Program-made: the position numbers and the translations under genes
The notes under the pieces: model-generated
The model's input: the letters and a program-made list of their open reading frames with translations, nothing else
The model's database searches: none
Told to the model about the DNA's origin: nothing
In this document: positions 26,942 through 34,472 of the stretch, piece after piece
How the letters are laid out: each line of letters starts with the position of its first letter
Position numbering within the stretch: position 1 is the first letter of the stretch
Source: JAFKFH01 sp017307375
GTDB taxonomy: Bacteria; Pseudomonadota; Alphaproteobacteria; Ferrovibrionales; Ferrovibrionaceae
Length of the DNA: 64,000 nt
NCBI GenBank assembly: GCA_965229335.1
Contig: OZ245874.1
Location: forward strand, 5,394,001 to 5,458,000
Reading direction: 5' to 3'

Positions 26942-28293
26942 TGCGATGCCTCCGTCCCGGCAAGCTGCGCCGCCGCGGCGGCGGCGAGCCGCGCCGCCGG
27001 TTCGCCCTCGGCCAGGGCGACGGGGGTATCGTCCGGCAAGGCGGCACAGAGGGCCAGGGCATTGCGAAACGCACGCCGCGCGTCGTCCGCGGCACCAAGG
27101 CGCCGCAGCACGGTACCGAGCGTCAGATGGGCAACCGCGAGCGTACTGTCGAGATAGAGAACGCGGCGCAGGCTCGCAGCCGCGTCATCCAGCCGCCCGA
27201 GATCGATCTGGAGCACGGCGGCAAGGTAATGCAGCCCGGTGTCCAGCGGAAACCGGTCGATCGCCTGGCCGAGTGCCGCCAGCGCCGCCTGGGGCTGGCC
27301 ACCGTCGGCCAGCGCCCGGATGCCCGGCCGGGGATCGGGCGGCATCACAGGCGGCGCCGGTTCCGGCCGCGGCGGCTTGGCGACGTCCTCGCACCCGGCA
27401 GGGCTTGCGCCGGGGAACGTCATGTCGACGGCAGGGTCGGGTACCGCCGAGGGGTACGAGGGTCTGCCGACGGCACGTCGCCGATAGACCACGCCGCCCG
27501 CCGTCACCACGGTCTCGAACGGAGCAAACGACCACAGCGGCGGATCGGAGGGGCCGGTCAGCAGCCAACCGCCCGGCGCCAGCAGGTCGTGCAGCCGTGC
27601 CGCAATGGCCTCGACCGCTTCGGCCGCGAAGTAGATCAGGACGTTGCGGCAGAGGATCAGGTCCATCTCGTCCAGGACCGGCATGACGGCGCGATAGTCG
27701 GGTGCGGCCAGGTTCAGCGTGCCGAAGGTGACCTGGCGGCGCAGACGGTCTGCGAGCAGGTAGCGGTCGCCCTGGCGGCGGAAGGCACTGGCGATCACGT
27801 CCTGCGGCACGCCGCGCAGCGACCAGGCACCGTATTCCGCGCGCCCGGCCCGCGCCAGCGCCACCGCGGATATGTCGGTGCCGACGATCGTCGCCATGTT
27901 CCCGATACCCTCCTGCTCCAGCAGGATGGCCAGCGAGTAGGCCTCTTCCCCGGTGGCGCATCCCGCGCTCCAAAATCTCAGCGGCGCGACGCCGCGCCGG
28001 CGGACCAGATCGGGCAGTACCAGCCGGCGCAGCACCTCGATCTGCGCGGCCTCGCGCAGGAAATAGGTCTCGCCGACAGTAAGGTCGGCGACCAGGGCGG
28101 CAAACGCCGCTTCGTCGCCGATCAGCCGCTGCAGCAGTTGGGCAGGATCGGCCAGCCGGCCCCGCGTCATCGCCGACGATATCGCGGCCTCGACGTCGCG
28201 GCGACGCGCCGCTGGGAACACCAGCCCGGCTCGCCGCCGCACCAGGGCGAGCACGGCGTCGACCGCAGGTCCGGGCAGCCGGTCAGCGCCCAC
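26938..28293 (-). CDS. cheR: CheR-type methyltransferase with C-terminal TPR region (WspC/FrzF-like)
   Basis: A roughly 451-residue protein. The N-terminal CheR helical domain comes first, then the SAM-binding domain with RFWSAGCATGEEAYSLAILL and MDLILCRNVLIYFAAEAV. Residues of about 330-440 form a TPR-like segment after a proline-rich linker. It methylates receptor glutamates. The TPR extension is characteristic of the alternative-function CheR proteins WspC and FrzF. I place the start at the GTG at 28293, overlapping the upstream cheW stop by 11 bases; upstream codons in this frame read as low-complexity Arg/Pro shadow sequence. Confidence 0.85.
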   Translation of the reverse strand: MGADRLPGPAVDAVLALVRRRAGLVFPAARRRDVEAAISSAMTRGRLADPAQLLQRLIGDEAAFAALVADLTVGETYFLREAAQIEVLRRLVLPDLVRRRGVAPLRFWSAGCATGEEAYSLAILLEQEGIGNMATIVGTDISAVALARAGRAEYGAWSLRGVPQDVIASAFRRQGDRYLLADRLRRQVTFGTLNLAAPDYRAVMPVLDEMDLILCRNVLIYFAAEAVEAIAARLHDLLAPGGWLLTGPSDPPLWSFAPFETVVTAGGVVYRRRAVGRPSYPSAVPDPAVDMTFPGASPAGCEDVAKPPRPEPAPPVMPPDPRPGIRALADGGQPQAALAALGQAIDRFPLDTGLHYLAAVLQIDLGRLDDAAASLRRVLYLDSTLAVAHLTLGTVLRRLGAADDARRAFRNALALCAALPDDTPVALAEGEPAARLAAAAAAQLAGTEASQ

Positions 28294-28747
28294 GATCGGC
28301 GGCCACGAGCGCGGTGTCGAGGGCCTGCGCCTCGCTCGCCGACAGGAAGGTTGCAAGGTCGTGGATCAAGGCGAGACCGTCGGCGAGCTTGGCCACCCCG
28401 GCCAGCGCATTGCCCGACGTGACCGGACGGTCGATGTCCCGCGGATCGACCTCGACCAGGGCGCGAGCGCAATCGACGCGGATGGCGACGGTGCGCGGCC
28501 CGGCCTGGGCGATCAGCAGGTGATCGGAGAGCTCCACGGCCTTCGGAGCAAGGCCGAAGCGGGCACGAAGATCGAAGACGGGAACGACCTCGCCCCGCAG
28601 GTTGACGATGCCCTCGACCAGCGGCGGGGCGTCGGGCAGATGGGCCATGGCCACCACCCGCACGACCTCGACGACGTCGGCCAGAACCAGGGCGCAACGC
28701 TGGCTGCCGAGATCGAAGGTCAGCAGATCGCCCCGACCGTCTCGCAC
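28283..28747 (-). CDS. cheW: CheW-type adaptor (first gene of the chemosensory operon)
   Basis: A 154-residue CheW-like protein. The sequence LLTFDLGSQRCALVLADVVE opens the fold and IVNLRGEVVPVFDLRARFG is the conserved core. It is the first gene of the seven-gene operon and overlaps cheR by 11 bases. It should couple the receptor to CheA-REC or dock CheR/CheB. Confidence 0.88.
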   Translation of the reverse strand: MRDGRGDLLTFDLGSQRCALVLADVVEVVRVVAMAHLPDAPPLVEGIVNLRGEVVPVFDLRARFGLAPKAVELSDHLLIAQAGPRTVAIRVDCARALVEVDPRDIDRPVTSGNALAGVAKLADGLALIHDLATFLSASEAQALDTALVAADRGR

Positions 28748-28806
28748 GTCCCCTCCGCCACAGCCGCTACCGTCCGCACAGATCCTGCCAGGGACCGCGC
28801 CGTAAA

Positions 28807-28835
28807 TTTAATCATCCACCATCGACGACACGCAA
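28807..28835 (-). promoter_or_regulatory. Possible promoter of the chemosensory operon
   Basis: On the minus strand TTGCGT (28835-28830) and ATTAAA (28812-28807) are separated by exactly 17 bases, with the first cheW start 60 bases downstream. This is the only AT-rich patch in the 106-base gap between the TerC-family stop and cheW. The hexamers are only partial matches to the sigma-70 consensus. Confidence 0.35.
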
Positions 28836-28853
28836 GCGGCGTATCGACCGTCG

Positions 28854-29555
28854 TCAGTCGGCGATCTCGCGCTGGCGGGCGGCCGACAGGCGCAACATGG
28901 CCCAGGCGACAACGACGACGAGGACGGCCGCGCCGGCATCGACGGCAATCTCGGGAAGGTTCGGCGGCAGCCACGGCAGGATGGCCTGATCGGCCACCAG
29001 CATGCTGCCGGCGATCCAGCCCAGGAAGGCGGCGCCGGCCCAGACCAGCAACGGCACCCGGTCGATCACGGCCATCAGCAGGCTCGACCCCGCGACGACC
29101 AGCGGCACCGAGATGATCAGCCCGATCGCCATCAGAACATGCGAGCCATGGGCGGCTGCGGCTATGGCGATGACGTTGTCGAGGCTCATCACCGCATCGG
29201 CGACAACCACGGTGACGACCGCGCGCAGCAGCGTGTCGGGGGCGGCGACTTCCTGCTCCTCGTCATCCTTCGCGGCCGCGAGCTTGACGGCGACGATCAC
29301 GAGCAGGATGGCGCCGATCGCCTTCAGGTAGGGCACCTCCAGCAGATAGCCCAGCGCGCCCGTGAAGATGATGCGCAATGCCACCGCCGCACCGGCGCCG
29401 CAGATGATGCCCCAGCGCCGCTGCCGCTCGGGCAGCGACCGGCAGGCCATGGCGATGACCATGGCGTTGTCGCCCGACAGCAGGATGTTGACCCAGATGA
29501 TTTCAAGCAGCGACAGGCCCCACGACCAGGCGTCGGCGCTGATGGCATCGGTCAT
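28854..29555 (-). CDS. TerC/YjbE-family integral membrane protein
   Basis: A 233-residue membrane protein with about seven hydrophobic helices. It has the family hallmarks NILLSGDNAMVIAMA near residue 23 and ADAVMSLDNVIAIA near 118. The paired SGDN/SLDN aspartates are thought to bind or transport metal ions. Some relatives export manganese or calcium. The start has GGAG 9 bases upstream. No yybP-ykoY riboswitch fits in the short 67-base gap upstream. It may be cotranscribed with the preceding lipoprotein. Confidence 0.85.
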   Translation of the reverse strand: MTDAISADAWSWGLSLLEIIWVNILLSGDNAMVIAMACRSLPERQRRWGIICGAGAAVALRIIFTGALGYLLEVPYLKAIGAILLVIVAVKLAAAKDDEEQEVAAPDTLLRAVVTVVVADAVMSLDNVIAIAAAAHGSHVLMAIGLIISVPLVVAGSSLLMAVIDRVPLLVWAGAAFLGWIAGSMLVADQAILPWLPPNLPEIAVDAGAAVLVVVVAWAMLRLSAARQREIAD

Positions 29556-29622
29556 GGCTGATGGCTCCGGCCTTGCTGTCGATCAGCCCTAATTTACCCG
29601 GGAACGACCGATGTCCAAGCCG

Positions 29623-30480
29623 CTATTGCAGCGACAGGTCCCAGCCGCCCGGGGCACCATCCCGCCGGCATCCGGACAGTTGCCGGCTCATCACGATCGC
29701 GCCGGGCTGGAAGTAGCCGGCCACGTCGCGGGTACGATAGGCCAGCAATTCGGCGGCGATGCAGCCGATACCCTGCGAACCGTGCCGCGCCGGCTCGATG
29801 ACGATGCCGAGCGTGCAGGCCATGTTGCCGCCCGGCCGCGAATAGAGCAGTTGCCGCTTCGGCTGGGCCAGGCGGGTGGCGCTGTCGGCATAGCGATAGA
29901 CACCGCGCGCCAGCCTTTCGAAACATTCCGGCCCGATCAGCGGCTGGACGTCCGACAGCAGGGTACGGATGTTGGCCATCGCCTGGTCGACCCCGGCCGG
30001 CGGCGGGTTCCACGGCGCGACGACGCCGGGATCGGTCGTCATCACCGCCGCCGTGCCGGGGCGCGGCTCGGCCAGCAGCAGTGTTGCGGTCGGACCGGCG
30101 GTGTAGCGGTAGAAATAGATCAGCCCGCCATCGATAGCCCGGCAGGCGTCGCCGACATCCTCGCCGCCCTTGCCCGAGCAGAACGTCGACAAGGTCCGGG
30201 CCGGCGCGTCGCTGCGCTGGGTCGCGGCCGTCATCGTCAGCTTGACGGTATAGGTGTGGAAATCGCCTTCGTCGCGCTCTTCGATCGGCTGCGGCTGGAT
30301 ATAGGCCGAACGCGACGTGTCATAGCGATGCTGGAATTCCTGGGCCAGGTTCTTGACCGTCAGTCGCCGCCCGGCCGGTTCGCCGGGCCGCGGCGGCGAG
30401 GTCGGCAGCGGTTCGGGGTCACCGCCGCAGGCGCCAAGCAGAAGAGCCAGGATCAGGACGAAGTTGCGCGGACGAAACAT
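29623..30480 (-). CDS. Putative lipoprotein of unknown function
   Basis: A 285-residue protein starting MFRPRNFVLILALLLGACGG, a lipoprotein signal peptide with lipobox LLGAC (lipidated Cys18). A proline-rich linker follows (PLPTSPPRPGEPAG). The rest has several cysteines and no motif I recognise. Upstream in-frame codons run through the tRNA-Phe gene, so they are not coding and the ATG at 30480 is used. An inverted repeat TCCCG-TG-CGGGA sits just upstream at 30488-30499. Confidence 0.7.
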   Translation of the reverse strand: MFRPRNFVLILALLLGACGGDPEPLPTSPPRPGEPAGRRLTVKNLAQEFQHRYDTSRSAYIQPQPIEERDEGDFHTYTVKLTMTAATQRSDAPARTLSTFCSGKGGEDVGDACRAIDGGLIYFYRYTAGPTATLLLAEPRPGTAAVMTTDPGVVAPWNPPPAGVDQAMANIRTLLSDVQPLIGPECFERLARGVYRYADSATRLAQPKRQLLYSRPGGNMACTLGIVIEPARHGSQGIGCIAAELLAYRTRDVAGYFQPGAIVMSRQLSGCRRDGAPGGWDLSLQ

Positions 30481-30626
30481 CAGGAAATCCCGTGCGGGAA
30501 GTTTCACAACGGTTGAGAACTGCACGTTCCAGCGATGATAGCGGATCGATGGCAAGGAAAGCCAAGCATCACGCAACCGGATGCGTTCCGAAGAGTATCG
30601 CTTATTCCGTATCAAGAAGGGGAAAG

Positions 30627-30702
30627 TGGTGCCCGGGGACGGATTTGAACCGCCGACACACGGATTTTCAATCCGTTGCTCTACCAACTGAGCTACCCGG
30701 GC
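30627..30702 (-). tRNA. tRNA-Phe (GAA)
   Basis: On the minus strand the 76-base gene runs from GCCCGGGTAGCTCAG to an encoded CCA (30629-30627). The acceptor stem pairs GCCCGGG with CCCGGGC. The anticodon stem ACGGA/TCCGT closes the loop TTGAAAA, giving anticodon GAA for phenylalanine. The T arm has GGTTCAAATCC. The discriminator base is A. Confidence 0.97.
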
Positions 30703-30749
30703 GCCCTGCGGCCGGGCCATCGGGCCGGACCGTCTCGGTTGCGGGCGCC

Positions 30750-30778
30750 TAGATACGGGATTTGATCGGGGCTGTCCA
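30750..30778 (-). promoter_or_regulatory. Probable promoter of tRNA-Phe
   Basis: On the minus strand TGGACA (30778-30773) and TATCTA (30755-30750) are separated by exactly 17 bases, close to the sigma-70 consensus. Transcription would start near 30743, leaving a leader of about 40 bases before the tRNA 5' end. Confidence 0.6.
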
Positions 30779-30914
30779 GCGCCTTTCTGCGGTCAATATC
30801 ATCCACCTGTCGTCGATGGTGCGGTGCGGCGCAAGTCGCCTTGGCAAGCTGGCGGACCACCGATACCCTGACGCCTCACGGTTGTTTGATCATCAGCCCG
30901 TCATCCGAGGTGCC

Positions 30915-31559
30915 ATGCCCGCCCGTATCGTCACCATCGCTCAGCAAAAGGGCGGCGCCGGCAAGACCTCGCTCACCGCGCATCTTGCCGCCGCCTTCGC
31001 AGGACAAGGGCATCGCGTGGCCTTGATCGACATCGACCCCCAGGGCAGCCTGACCGCCTGGGCCGGCTTGCGGCCGGCCGGGTTCGATCCGCACCTGAAC
31101 CTGTCGACGGTTTCGGGCTGGCGTACCGGCCCTGAGGTCGAACGCCAGGCGCGCGAGCACGACCTGGTCCTGATCGACTGCCCGCCGCATGGCGAGACCG
31201 CGGCGAAGCTCGCCGTCCGCGCGGCTGATCTGATCGTCGTGCCGATGCAGCCTTCCCCGCTCGATCTTTGGGCCACGCGCGCGACCATCGACCTGATCGC
31301 CGCCGAGAAACGGCCATTGCGTCTCGTCCTCAACCGGGTGCCGGCGCGCGGCTCGCTGTCGGAGGCGATGGCACGCGAACTGGCGGAAACCGGCGCGCCG
31401 ATCGCCGATGCGACGCTCGGCAACCGACAGGCCTTCGCCGCGGCGCTGGTCGAAGGCCTCGGGGTCACGGAATACGAACCCCGCGGCCAGGCCGCGGCCG
31501 AGATGAACGCCCTGGCCGCGGAATTGCTCGGCGTGCTCGCCCCGGCGCGAAAGCGCTGA
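30915..31559 (+). CDS. Orphan ParA-family ATPase
   Basis: A 214-residue ParA/MinD-type ATPase. It has a deviant Walker A motif (QQKGGAGKTS) near residue 10, LIDIDPQGSL as Walker A', and VLIDCPPH as Walker B. No DNA-binding N-terminal domain and no parB partner are present, so it is not a standard partition pair. It most resembles small cytoplasmic ParA-like positioning ATPases. The ATG at 30915 has GAGG 5 bases upstream; more upstream starts would precede the Walker motif by 50 unlikely residues. It is followed after 7 bases by the cyclase gene. Confidence 0.85.
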   Translation: MPARIVTIAQQKGGAGKTSLTAHLAAAFAGQGHRVALIDIDPQGSLTAWAGLRPAGFDPHLNLSTVSGWRTGPEVERQAREHDLVLIDCPPHGETAAKLAVRAADLIVVPMQPSPLDLWATRATIDLIAAEKRPLRLVLNRVPARGSLSEAMARELAETGAPIADATLGNRQAFAAALVEGLGVTEYEPRGQAAAEMNALAAELLGVLAPARKR

Positions 31560-31566
31560 CGGGGGC

Positions 31567-33369
31567 ATGCGGCGCACCCGCTCCTGGCATGTCGACGCCC
31601 CGCCCGACCGGCTTTGGCGGGTGCTGGCCGACACGGCGCGTTTCAACGAGGCTTCGGGCCTCGGCAAATACCAGCTCGAGGAACTGCCGCAGGCCGATGG
31701 CAGCGTGCTGCGCATCGGACGATCCAGGATCATGGGTTTTGGCCTGGAATGGAACGAGCGTCCCTACGAATGGCTGGAAGGGTCGCATTTCCGGCAGACC
31801 CGCCTGTTCCGCAAGGGCCCGTTCAGCCGGTTCGGCATATCGGCCGAGCTGACCCCGGAGGCATCGGGCCGGACGCGCATCGACTATGTCCTGCATGGCG
31901 AGCCGGCCAACATCTTCGGCCATGCGCTGGTCGCGCTGCGCCAGATCGACCGGGCGTTCCGCCACATGGGCATGCTGGTCGAAACCGCATCCCGCCATGC
32001 CGAGGCGGGCGAACCGGGCCCGGCCCCGTTCGAGATGCCGACAGTCGAACTCGCGCCCGGCGGGCGCGAACGGCTGGAAGCTGCGCGCGGCCGCCTGGCC
32101 GCCGGTCCCTACGGCCATGGCCTCGCCGACCGCCTCGCGACGCTCATCGCCGGCGCACCGGATGTCGATGTCGAGCAGATCCGGCCGCTCAGGCTCGCCC
32201 GCGAGTGGGGTGTGTCGCGGCTGGCAGCGGTTGAACTGGCGCTTGCCGCAACCCGTGAAGGCATGCTGCGCCTGTCCTGGGATCTGCTGTGCCCGCGTTG
32301 CCGCGGCGCCAAACGATCGGTCGCCGCACTGGACCAGTTGCCGCGCGGCGCCCATTGTCCGTCGTGCAACATCGACTACGGCGCCGATTTCACCGAGAAC
32401 GTCGAGTTGTCCTTCCGGCCGGCACCCTCGATCCGGCCGGTTCTGGCCGGCGGCTTCTGCATCGCCGGCCCGATGTCTACTCCGCATGTGGCGATGCAGC
32501 AGATCCTCGCCCCCGGCGAGACCCGCGACCTTGCGGCACCACTGCCCCCCGGCCGCTACCGGCTGCGCACCATCGATCCCGGCGAGACGGCGGAATTCGA
32601 GCATGATGGCGGCGCCCTGCCCGCCTTCGTCGCCGACGCGTCCGGTGCCCGGCTCGACGCCGTGGGCCCGGCCATCCGTCTCGCCAATCGCGACGCGCGC
32701 GAACGCGTGCTGGTGCTGGAGCGGCGCGACTGGCGATCGGACGCACTGACCGCCAAGGCCGCGACCGCGCTGCAGGCGTTCCGCGACCTGTTCGCCGATC
32801 AGGTCCTGCGCCCCGACGAAGACGTGGCTATCGACAGCGTCGCGCTGATGTTCACCGACCTCGAGGGTTCGACCGCCCTCTACCAGCGCATCGGCGACGG
32901 CGCGGCCTACAATCTGGTACGCGATCATTTCGCCTATCTCGGGGAGGCGGTCAGGCGCCACGAGGGCACGTTGGTCAAGACCATCGGCGATGCCGTGATG
33001 GCCGCCTTCGCCGATCCCGCCCAGGCGGTCGCCGCCGCCCTGTCGGTGCAACGCCATGTCGGCGAATTCAACGCCCGCCAGCAGGATGCGGCGATCCGCA
33101 TCAAGACGGGCCTGCATGTCGGGCCCTGCATCGCCGTGACGATGAACGGCCGGCTCGACTATTTCGGCTCGGCGGTCAATCTCGCCGCCCGGCTGCAGGG
33201 CGAGAGCGGCGGCGGCGACGTCGTCATCAGCGAAGCGCTGGCCGCCGATCCGGCGGTGCGGCCGCTGCTCGCGCCGTTCAGGCTCAGCGACGAACGCGCG
33301 CGGCTCAAGGGCTTCGCCGAACCGGTGCCCTTCCACCGGCTGACGCAGGATGCGCTGCTGGCCAATTGA
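31567..33369 (+). CDS. SRPBCC-DUF5939-adenylate cyclase multidomain protein
   Basis: A 600-residue protein. Residues of about 1-145 form an SRPBCC (START-like) ligand pocket (SWHVDAPPDRLWRVLADTAR). The middle, about 150-410, resembles DUF5939 and contains a zinc ribbon (CPRCRG, then CPSCNIDYG). Residues of about 415-590 are a class III nucleotidyl cyclase with both metal aspartates (MFTDLEGST and KTIGDAVMAAF). Its substrate-selecting residues (Lys in VKTIGDA, Asp in RLDYFGSAVN) fit adenylate rather than guanylate cyclase. It probably makes cAMP in response to a hydrophobic ligand. Seven bases separate it from the parA-like gene. Confidence 0.85.
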   Translation: MRRTRSWHVDAPPDRLWRVLADTARFNEASGLGKYQLEELPQADGSVLRIGRSRIMGFGLEWNERPYEWLEGSHFRQTRLFRKGPFSRFGISAELTPEASGRTRIDYVLHGEPANIFGHALVALRQIDRAFRHMGMLVETASRHAEAGEPGPAPFEMPTVELAPGGRERLEAARGRLAAGPYGHGLADRLATLIAGAPDVDVEQIRPLRLAREWGVSRLAAVELALAATREGMLRLSWDLLCPRCRGAKRSVAALDQLPRGAHCPSCNIDYGADFTENVELSFRPAPSIRPVLAGGFCIAGPMSTPHVAMQQILAPGETRDLAAPLPPGRYRLRTIDPGETAEFEHDGGALPAFVADASGARLDAVGPAIRLANRDARERVLVLERRDWRSDALTAKAATALQAFRDLFADQVLRPDEDVAIDSVALMFTDLEGSTALYQRIGDGAAYNLVRDHFAYLGEAVRRHEGTLVKTIGDAVMAAFADPAQAVAAALSVQRHVGEFNARQQDAAIRIKTGLHVGPCIAVTMNGRLDYFGSAVNLAARLQGESGGGDVVISEALAADPAVRPLLAPFRLSDERARLKGFAEPVPFHRLTQDALLAN

Positions 33370-33403
33370 CCGGGCGTTCACGAACCAACTAGCCTCTGGC
33401 CCC

Positions 33404-34414
33404 ATGACGATTCGCAGCGGCCCGTTCAATCTTCTCACCGACGTCCCCGGCATCAAGGTCGGCCATGCCGTCGACACCGACGTGCGTTCGGGCGTCACCG
33501 TCATCCTGCCCGACGACCCGGCGCTCGCCGGCGTCGACGTGCGTGGCGGCGGGCCCGGCACGCGCGAGACCGAATTGCTGCGCCCGACCTGCGCGGTCGA
33601 TCGGATCGACGCGATCGTGCTTTCCGGCGGCTCGGCCTTCGGCCTCGACGCCGCATCGGGTGTTGCCAATTACCTCGCCTCGACCGGCCGCGGCTGGCCG
33701 GTGGTCGGCGGCATGCGGGTACCGATCGTGCCCTCAGCCATCCTGTTCGACCTGGCCAATGGGGGCGACAAGAACTGGGGCGAGGAACCGCCCTATCGCC
33801 GGCTCGGCCGCGAAGCGGTGATCGCGGCGGCCCATGGTGCCTTCCCGCTGGGCAATGTCGGGGCGGGCTACGGCGCGGCGGCCGGGCGGATCAAGGGCGG
33901 GCTGGGCTCGGCCTCGGTGATCGACGACCAGACCGGCCTGGTGGTCGCGGCCCTCGTCGCCGCCAATCCGGTAGGCAGCGTCACGCGGCCCGGCACCGGC
34001 CGATTCTGGGCGGCCGACCTCGAGCAGGACGGCGAGTTCGGCGGTTATCGCGACGAAACGCCGCCCGGCGACATCGATCTCGACCTGCCCGCCGAGGGCC
34101 GCATCGGCGGCCATACCTCGATCGGCGTCGTCGTCACCAACCTCGCCATCGACAAGGCTTCGGCCGAACGTATCGCGATCATGGCCCAGGACGGCTACGC
34201 CCGGGCGATTCGACCTGTTCATACGCCGATGGATGGCGATACGATCTTCGCCATGTCCACCGGACGGCTGAAACCGACCGTGCCCCTGCCGCTGGCCGTG
34301 GCCCGGGTCGGCAGCCTTGCCGCGGATTGCGTCGCCCGGGCGGTGGCGCGGGCCGTGCATGCAGCCGACAGCCTCGGCGGCCTGCCGAGCTGGCGATCAC
34401 TGCACGCCGGGTGA
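33404..34414 (+). CDS. P1-family (S58) aminopeptidase/hydrolase
   Basis: A 336-residue Ntn-hydrolase-like protein of the DmpA/nylon-hydrolase group. It contains VLSGGSAFGLDAASGV near residue 75 and GNVGAGYGAAAG near 150. The probable self-cleavage and nucleophile site is GGHTSIGVVVTN, near residue 235. It likely hydrolyses small amides or N-terminal residues of peptides after autoprocessing. The ATG at 33404 is used. It lies just upstream of a peptide-type binding protein, suggesting a joint role in scavenging peptides or amides. Confidence 0.85.
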   Translation: MTIRSGPFNLLTDVPGIKVGHAVDTDVRSGVTVILPDDPALAGVDVRGGGPGTRETELLRPTCAVDRIDAIVLSGGSAFGLDAASGVANYLASTGRGWPVVGGMRVPIVPSAILFDLANGGDKNWGEEPPYRRLGREAVIAAAHGAFPLGNVGAGYGAAAGRIKGGLGSASVIDDQTGLVVAALVAANPVGSVTRPGTGRFWAADLEQDGEFGGYRDETPPGDIDLDLPAEGRIGGHTSIGVVVTNLAIDKASAERIAIMAQDGYARAIRPVHTPMDGDTIFAMSTGRLKPTVPLPLAVARVGSLAADCVARAVARAVHAADSLGGLPSWRSLHAG

Positions 34415-34472
34415 AACTCTCGGGGACTTCGCTCTGAACATCAGGACTTTTGGGGGAAAAGGAAAACACGTC

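Noticed and set aside
29556..29622. Manganese (yybP-ykoY) riboswitch before the TerC-family gene
   Set aside because: The gap is only 67 bases and I could not find the conserved paired loops.
30481..30720. N-terminal extension of the lipoprotein reading GARVAQLVEQRIENPCVGGS
   Set aside because: This peptide is the well-known translation of a tRNA gene, here tRNA-Phe. The lipoprotein start at 30480 gives a proper signal peptide.
31465..33669. A 734-codon minus-strand frame opposite the cyclase gene
   Set aside because: No domain is recognisable and the plus-strand frame encodes complete SRPBCC, zinc ribbon and cyclase motifs.
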